A stretch of DNA of 64,000 nucleotides from Lepturacanthus savala (Eukaryota; Chordata; Actinopteri; Scombriformes; Trichiuridae): positions 35,655,420-35,719,419 of the forward strand of contig CM060463.1 of assembly GCA_030544235.1 (NCBI GenBank), given 5' to 3'. Below, piece after piece: positions 52,431 through 63,241 of the stretch. Made by a program: the position numbers and the translations under genes. The notes beneath the pieces are model-generated. The model worked only from the letters and a program-made list of their open reading frames with translations, searched no databases and had not been told where the DNA came from. Position 1 is the stretch's first letter. Each line of letters opens with the position of its first letter.

Positions 52431-53572
52431 GTCCAGCATTTTCTAGCTATATATGAATATCTATGCATAATTTCAAAATAACTTTGCATACTAACACGTT
52501 TCATTTCATGACAAAAAAAATATATCACATGCAAGAAAAAGGTCAAAATGCAGAGGTTATTTTTGCAATATTTTCTATATAACTTCTGTTTGCAAGAACC
52601 TATGCTGTTTATATTACTATTTGTTAACAATCCCCTTTAATTTATCAATATTGATTCTGACTCTCTTGTAAAGCTTGGATATTGCGTGTGTGGAGTCAAT
52701 TCAGCAGAGAGCAGGATTAGAAATACTGTTGAGTTTGAATCATAATGAAATGGACAGAGGTGGACACGGCTGAATGATGAGAATAGAAGCAGTTCAGATA
52801 GCAGATGGGCCAGTGGTAAATTAAGGAAGTGTCTTAGGGAAGACACTTGCGTTGGCGAGAGAGGATCCCAGAAGAGTTATGTTAAGGAGGATGGAGAAAT
52901 TATGTAATTTTGTGGGCAGTGAGGGAGGAGGGGGAACAGGTGAGTGGAGACAGTTGAACCAGTGATTTAAATTAAGTAAAATGCAGATCAGCACTCAACA
53001 GGCGAGCGAACGGATACCACCTGCTCCACCACTGTCAGCACGGCGTACCTGGCACCCGCTGGGAGAGGTCCCCTATGTATACATTCATGAGAATGACATA
53101 GATTAAAATGAGCACAGCAACACATGAGCATGTGTTGTTACTTTGAGGAGCAGTCTCTGAGCACAGCCATGCTGATATTCTCCTAAACGTGCAGCAAAAA
53201 TTAGCACCATTCTATCAAATGATCAACACGTCCTCCAAATTAACAAACCAAATAGGACGTTGAGAAGGACCCATAGGAGCGTTTTCCTTATAAGCCGTCT
53301 CTATCAGTAGGAATTGTCGGGAGGATATAATCTGTCTGTGCTAGCTAAAAACATCACGATTCACTAATGTTTTATGACAATGCTGTGGTTAAGGTCCAGT
53401 TCAGTTTAGTGGAATGAAAAACTTGTTTGGGGTTAGGGAAAGGTTTCAAATTATCACTTGAAATATGGTGTGGGTTAAAGTAACTACTTTGTTAGAGATA
53501 GATAACCATCTTCATGGCAACTGTAGTGTATTTTCCAGCTCTTAATTTGCTTAAATCTAAATTAATCTAAAG

Positions 53573-54395
53573 AACTTTACTTGTTTGGAGTAATAGTATA
53601 TATTAGAATAGAATAAATAACCGACAAACAGTAGTGGTGTTTGGTTTTTCCTGTCTTTTAAAATGAGAGGCCATGTAAATGTAAATCTTGTAAGAATGGT
53701 AGCTGAACCTTGTGATGATGGTAAAAATGGCCAAAGGGGTTGAATGTTCTGCAACCCAGGTCAGAGGTCAAAGCCAGATGTTGTAATTTCTTAAAATTGT
53801 CTCAAGGCAGGTGATCATCAAGAATAGGAACAAATAGTTTTGACCAAATAGAATAAGAATAGAAAATAAAAGAATGAAGAGAGGGCGCAGTGGTTAACGC
53901 TGTTGCCTCACAGCAAGAAGGTCGCAGGCTCAAGACCTCCTTGGTCCTGGGTCTGGGACCTTTCTGTGTGGAGTTTGCATGTTCTCCCCGTGTCTGCGTA
54001 GGTTTTCACCAGGTACTCCAGCTTCCTCCCACAGTCCAAAAACATGCTGAGGTTAATTGGTGACTCTAAATTGCCCGTAGGTGTGAGTGTGTGAGTGAAT
54101 GGTGTGTGTGCCCCACGATTGGCTGGTGACCATCTGGGTGTATCCCTGCCTCTCGCCGTAACGTGCTGGGATAGGCTCCAGCAGACCCCTGCGACCCTAA
54201 TGAGGAATAAGTGGGTATAGAAGATGAGAAGGGGTGAGAATGAAGAGAGGTCTACAATTTGGGTCCCAGAGATGCTTTAGGATTCAGCATGTTTCACATT
54301 GTTCTTTTTGGAATGAAACTCTTTTTGCAAAAGAGAAGATGCGTTGGATGGTGATTTGGATCATCAGCACATCAACAAACAACAATCCTAGTTAC
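53573..54395. repeat. Family X repeat copy 2, split by a SINE
   Basis: ACTTTACTTGTTTGGAGTAA at 53573 and TCTACAATTTGG ... ATCATCAGCACATCAA after 54250 match copy 1 at 44.6 kb. Between them lie extra sequence and the SINE at 53885-54236. Confidence 0.6.
53885..54236 (+). mobile_element. tRNA-headed SINE with 14-bp target duplication
   Basis: Flanked by AGAATGAAGAGAGG at 53871-53884 and again at 54237-54250. The body begins GCGCAGTGGTTAACGCTGTTG, with an A-box-like TGGTTAACGCTG (53891-53902) and a B-box-like GGCTCAAGACC (53927-53937), one mismatch from GGTTCRANNCC. Next comes the widespread fish core GTGTGGAGTTTGCATGTTCT, CCCACAGTCCAAAAACATGC, TGGTGACTCTAAATTGCCC, GGGATAGGCTCCAGCAGACC and a GTGGGTATAGAAGATGAG tail. 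352 bp, complete by its duplications. Internal pol III boxes predict its own transcription, though it is diverged. Confidence 0.87.
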
Positions 54396-55153
54396 CGTTT
54401 TAAAAATAATGTCCCAACTAACATTTTAAAGTGTAACTAGAAAATAAAATATACAGAAATGCACCATTTCTCAGGGTTATAATTACTACAGCTGCTCGAT
54501 CATATCACTCAAATGTGATCCTAGATTGTTTTTGAGGAAATAAAAAAAAGCTGCAGGGTTTTTTTAGGTCAACCCAGGAGATCACATCACCCTCGTTCGC
54601 TCGTCAAAAAACTGATTTTTCCATTGGATTTTGGATTCTTGCAGAAAATTAGCTCTGTGGCAAACACAAGTTCAAGGTACTTACAGGTTTTGTTCAGCAA
54701 GATACTCTTCACAATGGGAAACCCTATGTTTGTGACTTTTGAAGCATGAATGCAATCAGAAATAAAAAGCTAATGTTAGGCTATAAAGCAATTACATCAC
54801 AGTATGACTGCAGCATCACCACCACTGTGCGTTCAATGTGTAATTTGATTTTGTGCCACATTTCATTCAGTCACTTATTAACAATCACCTTTTTTAAAAA
54901 CACAAAGAGCTTCAAAATTCATGAGTGAGGTATTTACTCACATATTTTATGTTGTAGAACAAAATGTTTTAAACCCCTTAGGCTTGTTTTAACAACAGCC
55001 TTTATTTTAAAAACCTGATTCACTTCCTGGATTTAGAAATGTATGAACACAGACTGCATTTGCATTCCACCATCTACAGGAGGAATACCTCACAGGAAAA
55101 ACACACAGGAAAGAGCTGATGACCAAAGCACCTTAAAGATATACAGTACTTAC

Positions 55154-55157
<4 letters not shown>

Positions 55158-55187
<30 letters not shown>
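55158..55187. repeat. (AAT)n microsatellite
   Basis: Ten AAT units. Confidence 0.93.
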
Positions 55188-55189
<2 letters not shown>

Positions 55190-56838
55190 TAATACATTTG
55201 ATTTAAAATGACCTTACAGAACACCCAGAGTTACTGTACAAGATATAAAATAAAAGATATTATATTAGAATATAATAAAAAAAAAACAATAATTCTAGAG
55301 ACTGGAGAATCTGCAGTGAAGAAAATAATTTTGTTCCAAAAACTTGAGAGTTGTTACATTCAAAGAGGCTAAAGAAAAGCTAACGCACTGACAGACTCAT
55401 CTTCTCTAAACTTAGTACAGAGGCTAATCACATTAAAACCATTATCACAAAGAATCGGAACATTGTACAATGCGATGCACTACAAGAAATTCAACAGCTT
55501 TCAGAATATTCATAGATGTAAAATTTATGAAAGAGACTTTTTTTAACTTCTATATGAAGAAATAAACAGACTACAAGATTCGCAGAGCACATAAGGACAC
55601 AGAATGATGATTATCCCATGACAAGACATCTTAAAGATGAGCATAACAGCAACCATCTATCCTGAAAGCTACAGACTTAGATCACATCCCAGAATCATTA
55701 TGTAGAGGCATCACAATTCAACAGCTCCAACAACAGGAGAGTTTTCTGGGTCTTCAGTTTAAGGGCTGCCTATTACCCACCCTGCTTGTTTCCTGCAAGA
55801 TGCCTCCACTTTGTTGTAGGACATTTGTTTGGATGCTTGTACCACATTGTGCTTCCTTCAAATTTAAATTAATATTTTACTTTATGAGAAGCTGCCCCCT
55901 GCTTAGCTCTACTGATTTGTAAGCGGGGTACTCTGTGAACTCAGAGCTAAACGGACAGACTGATTGCAGAGTGTTTACCTGTTGTGCTCATACTTTGAAT
56001 ATGTGGTTTCACCACCATGTCTTTATGTGATTTCCTGGAGAGGGCTTTTTGATTTTAATTATGTTCCACTTTAAAAACTGCCAATTTAATAAAACAATTT
56101 TACCTTTTTTCCAAAGGGATTTTTGAGTGGGATTTTTGCAAGCGTTCTTGTATTTGTTCAAGTCCTCCAGCAAAGAGCACTGTTCATTTTTGCAATGATA
56201 TTAGCTCCAAGAGGCTCTCCAGTTCCATGGTTGGTTCTTTTATTTATTTATGTATTTATTTTTTATCTTATTTAATCAAAATTCAATAACCCTGTTGACT
56301 TCAAAAATTAAATGCTAACTCATTGCTGGGTTTTAGAATTCATTCCTGCAGCTCTCTATTACAACCCATGTGTCATTTTTCTTAGGAGGACAGGCTCCAA
56401 ATGGTCTGTCATTACTATTTGGTACACTATTAAAGTATAGCAGACAGCTTGATGGTATTACATAACCATAGTGCTTAATCCGTGGCCTGCCAGTATTCAC
56501 CACTCACTAAACACATTCATCTGTCCTGTATTGTATTATCATCCACACTTGAGAGGCTTTCATTTATTTGCTCTTGAAGCATTAGCAGCAGGACTATTCC
56601 ACATCCACTCACTCTCACTCTTTCACTCCTCGTCTTTGTCTGGCTCCTAATCTTGTGTGATCTTGCGTAAACTACAATAGAGGAAGTATAAGGGATCTCA
56701 TTTGAATGATGATTATCATCAGGTATAGCTAAGACGCAAAAAGGGGAAAGGTTTATTGTGTTTGTTTAAGGTCTCATATCATGGGAAATTTGATTTTATT
56801 TGATTTTTTGATTATATTCATTATATTGGGACCATTAA

Positions 56839-57134
56839 CCCATTTAAGTGCACTGGCAACTATAGTTGCTAAAGTCAATGACGGTCATTTTCTGCCCAAA
56901 CAAATAAAAAATCTAAATCTAATTGACATGATAGAAAACTTAGGCAAAGGTTTTAAGCAAATAAATACAACAAACAAGTTCCCAGGTGCTTTCTGTCACA
57001 TGATGTCTTTGACTTCCTGCCTCTTCCTCCAGAGAAGATGGCACTGATGATGATTTTCAGCCCATATACATATATATATATATATACACACACAAAGTAG
57101 AAAAAGTTGATACATAAAAAAAAGTTTCAAAGGG
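56839..57134. mobile_element. Second TTAA MITE family (CCCATTT...AAAGGG)
   Basis: Flanked by TTAA at 56835-56838 and 57135-57138. Starts CCCATTTAAGTGCACTGG and ends GTTTCAAAGGG. Carries a perfect 14-bp palindrome GCAACTATAGTTGC at 56856-56869, placed like the CCATATGG palindrome of the first family. An AT/AC simple repeat lies at about 57066-57096. 296 bp; a small open frame over it (56781-57047) is not protein-like. Confidence 0.7.
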
Positions 57135-57949
57135 TTAACCTATTTTTTTCAGATTTGTCTGCTATGTCATGTTTAAACACTTATATATATTCCACTGCAT
57201 TTGTTTCATTATGCATTCCCATACAGCACAGGTCATGCAGATATGGAAGTTGGCTAAACCGAAGGATTTTTGGGTTCAAAGTATTAAAAGAGATTCACGC
57301 TCCTTCATTAATACTTCACCATCACAGTAACTACATTTTGAAAGCAGTCATGGGAAAGGGTGTGAGCTGATTTGTTCTTTCTGAAGCTCCAGAGAAGTTT
57401 GAGAGAAGAGATGGTACTTAAAACCACAAATATATCTTCAAAATCTATCAAAACTTCAAATAAAAGCCAGGAAATGTATAAAATATGAGACCTTTAACAT
57501 TCAGTGACATTCACTAACTCACTTGCTGCCTTCTTCTTGTAAAATCATTTTACTGGCAGATTACTGTGTTACTGCATATGAGGAAAACAGATATACTAAG
57601 CAGTCAAAAACTCAACCTTTAAGGTTAATTAGATGATAAAGTATTGATAAAGTGTATTTAAACTAATACGAACAGGTCAAACTCTAAAGGCTCAGGCATA
57701 AAGAAAATACAAAATACTTTAATATAATACAAACTATTGTGGGACTTTTATCAAATCCATTACTTTTATCTAACTTGTCTAAAATGGTCTAGAGAATCTG
57801 TCTGGCATAAAAGAGTCTCTGAAGTAATCAGGTTTATCTTAAGCATAGACTAAGACATACTAATTCTGACTGAAGTCTGAGTGTGTAATGCATTAAAAAA
57901 ACCTCAAACAGAATACGTCAGGATTCTGCCACTGAGCAAGAATGAGCAC

Positions 57950-58640
57950 TCGCTGCAAAAACCAGTCCGTTGAGCCGCCTGATTGGCCAGGCTTCGATTA
58001 GCCACGAAGATTCCCAAGGTAAGTATCAACCCATTCCCATTTGAACGGGAGGTAAAATGAGAAGTCAACACTATTTAGTCGAATAAAAGGCAGAGATTAA
58101 AGTAACTTTGGCAGCCGAGTGTGAGTAATTGATTTATAATTTATCAAAGAAGGGGCCACTGGAGAGATGGGGGCCGATTCCTCTTACAACCTCTTTGTGT
58201 CGGCCGTTAGAAAACTTAATATGCGAAGCCCTTATCTGAGCTTTGGTTATTTAAACTACAGCTATCAATAGACACCGCAGAATTCTGACAGAATACAAGC
58301 AAAACAACACCCTCCAATCTCTGCCTGATTAAATGAAATTGTCACAGCAATGAAAGTGATCAATGATACTAAGGCAAATGAGTAAAGCGCCATAAATCTT
58401 TCCCGCCCTACCTTGAAAGGTCAGCGTTTGCTAAGATGAGTACAGAGACGCCGTTTTATTTCACAATAATGAAAGTGAGAAAGCAGTAAGCTACTCTGAA
58501 GACAGAGCTCCCGCCTTGGCAATAAACCACTCGCTCATTAATGAACACTGCTCCAGCTCAGAGTGGAGGGTGAACGCAAGGTGAATGTCACCAAAGTGTT
58601 GCTCTGCACATCCGTAATAATCAAAATACGGTTTAGATAA
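57950..58640. promoter_or_regulatory. Candidate conserved non-coding block upstream of exon 3
   Basis: A repeat-free stretch with balanced base use and many TAAT/ATTA and ATAAATC-type motifs (TAATTGATTTATAATTTATC at about 58127, GCGCCATAAATCTTTCCCGC at about 58386). No ORF or repeat family explains it. Regulatory role is inference only. Confidence 0.3.
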
Positions 58641-58814
58641 TTATAAAGCAGGACACTGAATATATATCAGTAAAAAAAAAAAACACTGTTCAACTGGATC
58701 ACCTGCAGCAGGTTGATGACACACTCAAAAGTTAAATGAGTGGGAGTTAATTTGGTGTTCAAAGGCTAATTTACATATAATTCAGTTCAGTACAACAGAA
58801 ATACAATTCTTGTA

Positions 58815-59256
58815 TAGGGTGATATCAGGTAAAATGGGCCGTTTAAAGTTTGGGGGTCCCAGCCCCAATTACAGCCAAAGACTAAAAAGGATTTCAAACT
58901 GTTGACATAACTGGTTGAATAGTAGCAGGAGATTTGATTAGTTCAGGGTTTCTATGGTGGATGAGACAATACTTCAAACTTAGACTGAACCAGAAATGAG
59001 CATGTAAGTAGCCTGGCATGACAAATCTAACTAAACATTTTACCTGATGAGATGGACCATTTTACCTGAAACCGTTCATACAAAATAAAGTGGCAGAGCA
59101 GATATTTCAAGGTTTATAGGACCTAAATAATTATGTTTTATCACAAAATTCCAACATAAATATCAGAATCAGGCATTATTAATCATAAATGTACATGGAT
59201 AAGTACATGTAAAAAATATTTGGTATTGTGTTATTGTCCCAAGCGATATCACCCTA
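58815..59256. mobile_element. TAGGGTGATATC MITE, copy 2
   Basis: Starts TAGGGTGATATCAGGTAAAA and ends AAGCGATATCACCCTA, with TA on both sides (58813-58814, 59257-59258). It matches copy 1 at 34.56-34.87 kb over both halves and carries about 130 bp of extra middle sequence. 442 bp. Confidence 0.85.
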
Positions 59257-60368
59257 TACTCTCTCTGCGAACACAACACATGATCAATTGTCACTGGAGA
59301 CCAGTAAATAAGGGCTACTCCAGAACTGTACTTCTAAATCTGCCAGATTTTGAATGGTTCCAATTCATGGATCAGGCCTCCTTTAGTGGAAATAGATCAT
59401 ACAATGAATGTAACATATCACTTGGAGTCAAAGCTCATTGAAAAACTCAGCAAGGTTATTATCAAATTATTGGTGATAAAGGCGATGTCTGAACAGGACT
59501 TGATACACACACAGCTCCACTGTCACTCGTCCAAAATGTTCATTATATAAGGTACTGGTACTAAAACCAACATGGTTTAGTAGCTTTCTTAACATCAAAG
59601 TAACCACACAGTTTTACATGATGATGATGAGTAAACTGAACTTCATGCATCAAGTTGCTTCAAACATCTGTACACAAGTTATTCACATGAGGCAAACTCC
59701 CCTCACAATGCATTTGTTTCCTGTATACTTTGTTTGTTTTGGGAACTCATCTGTCTTTAGATTATATAAATTGGATTATGGCCAAGACAAGAGAGAGCAA
59801 GGCTGCGTTTTAAGAATGAACGCTGATAACTGATATGAACAACTTGGTGACTTACAAATCAAATCTATCTCTCTCAAGATGTTTTGGAGAGTTTTTGGCC
59901 AAAAAATGGTCAGACCAGGATGTCATTGTGGCAGCTGCTACTGCTGCTTCTTTCCAATTCAAGTGCTCATCAGTGAAACAAATGGATCCTTTGTGCATTG
60001 CTATATTTTGCATATTTCATTTTCTTTCATCATTTCATACAATACTCCAAAAACAGGGCAGTTTTATGGATGTAATAAACTCAATTTTGATATTGATTAT
60101 CATATTTTTTTGTTTTGTTTTTGTTGTTTTGCAGCAATTTAATTATTGGCATCACTTAGGGCAGTGTAGCAGACCAATTGGTCTGCTACACTGCTGAATC
60201 GCCAGCTGTGAACTATTAAGAAATGATGGTGAATACGAGCGGATCGAAAAGTCAAATTCCCAGGCTACATCCTAGTGATTCCTCCCATGCAGCTGGACAA
60301 AATAATAAGCTTGTTTCTTAACAATTGCAATGTGACAGTGCATGGTTATTCTCTGCACAAATGCCATG

Positions 60369-60545
60369 TCAAGTCAATTTTACTCCTATAGCCCAAAAAT
60401 CACAAATCACAGATTTGCCTCAGGGAGTTTTAGTTTGTACAGCAGCAATATGACATCTTCTATCCTTAAACCCTGACATTGTTGAAGGAAAAAATCACAA
60501 AAATATCCTTTAAGGGGGACAGAGAAAAGGAAAAAAAAACAACAA
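60369..60545 (+). repeat. Teleost interspersed repeat beside exon 2
   Basis: CAAGTCAATTTTACTCCTAT, AGCCCAAAAATCACAAATCA, CAGATTTGCCTCAGGGAG, TTGTACAGCAGCAATATGAC, CTATCCTTAAACCCTGACAT are the standard order of a common fish repeat. It ends about 80 bp from the exon 2 donor. A minus-strand open frame here runs on from the exon and is not coding. Confidence 0.75.
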
Positions 60546-60625
60546 CATTTTGTTGTTTCTTTATGAATTAAATGGATGACATAGATAATATTGACCACTT
60601 GGAAAACATCGACAGGTTTACTCAC

Positions 60626-60738
60626 CCTGTACCAAACAATCTCTCGCAGCCTTCCGTCAGTTTGGAAGTTACACTTGAGAGTAACAGTCTCGCCCACAAC
60701 AACAGGAGGCAGAGGCTCTATGGTAACTGTCAAATATC
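60626..60738 (-). CDS. igsf21: igsf21 exon 2 (start of N-terminal Ig domain)
   Basis: A 113-bp coding exon read on the minus strand. Its first two bases (GA) finish a split Gly codon and 37 full codons follow, ending exactly after Arg. The peptide runs YLTVTIEPLPPVV, then a Cys in LKCNF, then TDGRLREIVWYR. This is close to the mature N-terminus of vertebrate IGSF21 as I recall it. It holds the first Ig cysteine (B strand) and the core Trp (C strand); the partner Cys falls in a later exon. The acceptor is a pyrimidine run ending TTTTTTCAG and the donor is AGG|GTGAGT. IGSF21 is a secreted or GPI-anchored synaptic adhesion protein reported to bind neurexin-2 alpha and promote inhibitory presynaptic differentiation. 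Teleosts carry igsf21a and igsf21b; this window cannot tell which. An open frame continues past the donor but that part is intron. Identity is by family recognition; the splice sites are seen directly. Confidence 0.93.
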
Positions 60739-62103
60739 CTGAAAAAAGGGGAAAACAAAAGTTTTATTACAGTCATAAAGTATTTGAACACTTACAAGAT
60801 ACTAGGTTATGTTATATTATGTATAACTTTGTTACTTTCTTGATGAAATGAATGTTGAACAGCAGCAATAAACATACAAGTAGTTAAGCAAATGAATCAA
60901 AGTCCTAATTCTCCTTTGGAATAATTCCATCATTTAGCTCTTTGAAATTTCACAACAAGAATTTTCTCATATGACGTTACGTATCTTCGTAAAAAGCTCT
61001 TCAGTGGATGGTTACAGTACATAAGAACATTCATCTGGATAGTAGATTCATGCAAACTGGAGGTAGAGAACAACTACTTTTCCTCATCCCATGACTATGT
61101 AATGTATAAACTTTATAGAACATACATTCACACCAATTGATTCTCATAGAATATATCCTGCATGTCAGTTGAAGAAAGTCTATAAAAGCTTTTCGACAGC
61201 TATTTGTCTGAGGTTGTTTGGCATTGAGCAAACATGCTCAGTCAATAAACCTCTTAGAAAACTCATTTGACACTCACAATTGAACAATTTCCCACTCATA
61301 GCGCTGACTTCAGAAGGCATATAATGAGTAATATAGAACAAATATCTTGGGCCCTTAATTATATACAATAATGTTTTCCTTATACTTAGATATCAGAGAA
61401 TCACGTGTCTTATTAATGTCATGTGATACACATCCTTGAATAATTATGCATTTTAGCTTTTTATGGAAAAATATATACTAAACTAAATATATATTCAAGC
61501 ACTAACAAAAATTTGGTTGAATTTGTATTAATTATTGCAAATGTAAAATTGCCTGAAGTTATTGATTGACAAACCACATACATACACTCATTAATAAAAA
61601 GAGGAAAATAGGAAACAATTGCTTGGCTCTTGTTATGTCTTATTACACATACATGTACAAGATGACAGAATATATCAGCAAAGCTTTTGAAATTATATCT
61701 TTATAGGATTGCCTTATTTTTTTACAATGGAAGAAAATGAATGCATAAAGGCTATTAAATGAAGGATAGATTCAACTGGCAACACATAACCTAAAATTAA
61801 AGGAGGTCTCAATGTACTTTTCAAAAATGAGGGACCCAGCTGAGGTGTGTGGGCTGACCTGCAGAGAAAGACTGAAAGACAAGCAACCCCATCATTAGCA
61901 GTTTTACCATATAAATAGAAGGGGTCATGGCCAATAATTGTTCTTATAAAAGAACATGAACCACCATAAAGTTATTAGTGTCTCAACTGATTCCACAGGT
62001 GATCAGTGTAAAGAAAGAAAGGGAAACCGCTGCTTTCTGCTACTCTACTATAGAGACAATGGTGACAATGTTAAAGAGCTGAAGTGTTTTTTTGTGTTTC
62101 TTT

Positions 62104-62168
62104 TATCTATATGTATATATCTATATGTCTATATGTATATATCTATCTATATGTATATCTTCTATATG
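62104..62168. repeat. TATATCTATATG simple repeat
   Basis: Irregular units of TATATCTA and TATATGTA. Confidence 0.85.
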
Positions 62169-62948
62169 TTTGGCCTTTTGCTACTATATGAATACAGGTT
62201 TTATACAGATGTATTGTATGGGTAATTATAATAAAAAAAACAAAATCATTTTTCTAATGTAGTCTTTGGGATGGAATTTGCAGAAAATCCATGCAAATCC
62301 ATACTGCATATTCCGTATGGCTCCTTTCACCTTGATTGTTAGTGATACACCTCCAGTAAGCTTCTTCTCACACAGAAATTAGATGCAGCGTACCCAACAG
62401 GTTCAGTAGGAAAAGCATGTATGTGCATCTAAAACAGGCTCAGAACAGGTGCACGTCTCTGCTACTGACTTTCATAAAAAAAAGAACCTTCAATATCTGT
62501 AAAACCCTCGCAGATGCGTTCATTCAGCTCCTCATTGTTAGCCTGTCTGGCTTCACTATTCAGCTGCTATTCAGTCTGTAATAATTCTGTGTGCATTAGG
62601 TTTCCCTTTATAGACATTGTTCTTTACAAGATGTTCCATGTAAGAGTCTGTGAGCTCTATTTAGATGCTCTTAAAACAGTCAAAGCACCCAATTGCAGTT
62701 GGAATTGCAAGTTGAAATAAAATTTTCAGAGAATAATTTCTGAATGGGAAAAGATACTGTCGTGTACAGGATCTCATGATTCAATGAGGGAAAAACCATA
62801 AAAATCTCCCCCAATAGTGTGGAGATGGGGAATTAAATTCATTTCTATATGTCTATTGTTTTGATATTATTTAGATGTCTTGGTCTTACATGTAGAAATT
62901 AATAACAATTGATTTGCTTATTTGAAGAGAAGTGACTCTCCCCTGCAT

Positions 62949-63241
62949 TGTGGTGGAGTCCAGGTCCTGTCATAAGCTCCCAGCAGCAGGACAAAGGGCA
63001 GTTCAGTTTAGTCGATTGTTTGACCTCAGTCGGTGAGGATGTCATGTGCATGCGTTGTTTAACTTGACTTTAGTTATTTTTAGTTGAGTTAACTGTTTTT
63101 CAGGTCTTTCGTTTTGTAAATATCTTTTTTGTTTGGAATGTGCATTTTTGATGGCACCTGTAAAAATAAATCACACTTCTTTTGGTACGGAAACTCTGAG
63201 ACTGCCTCCTACATCCTTTCACTCTGGCCAGGTCTACCACA
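62949..63241 (+). mobile_element. Probable solo LTR
   Basis: Starts TGTGGTGGA and ends TCTACCACA, short inverted ends of the TG...CA type. AATAAA at 63165-63170 lies 71 bases before the end, and the sequence after it (CACTTCTTTTGGTACGG ... GGCCAGGTCTACCACA) is like the R-U5 part of fish retrotransposon LTRs. 293 bp. Flanks (..GCAT and ACAT..) make only an imperfect target duplication. No internal gag/pol region on either side, so it is a solo remnant. Confidence 0.55.

Larger units (their letters stand above)
1929..60625 (-). other. igsf21: igsf21 intron 2 (58,697 bp)
   Basis: Everything between the donor of exon 2 (GTGAGT, reading down from 60625) and the acceptor of exon 3 (CTCCATAG, ending at 1929). 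It is a phase-0 intron: the Arg and Val codons on either side are intact. IGSF21 genes are known for very large early introns, so the size fits. No third coding exon was recognised inside it. The interior is filled with the repeats listed separately. Stretches where I see no feature, only AT-rich non-coding sequence with scattered simple repeats, include 3400-5985, 7420-9080, 11280-14000, 16660-18700, 22000-24250, 29000-30870, 38530-44600, 46320-48280, 49350-51790 and 54400-56830. Confidence 0.88.

Noticed and set aside
53885..53960. tRNA gene
   Set aside because: A- and B-box-like motifs are the head of a SINE; no complete cloverleaf and it is flanked by a SINE-type target duplication.
60407..60733. 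108-residue minus-strand ORF as a whole
   Set aside because: Its first part is igsf21 exon 2; after WYR it runs through the GTGAGT donor into intron and a repeat.
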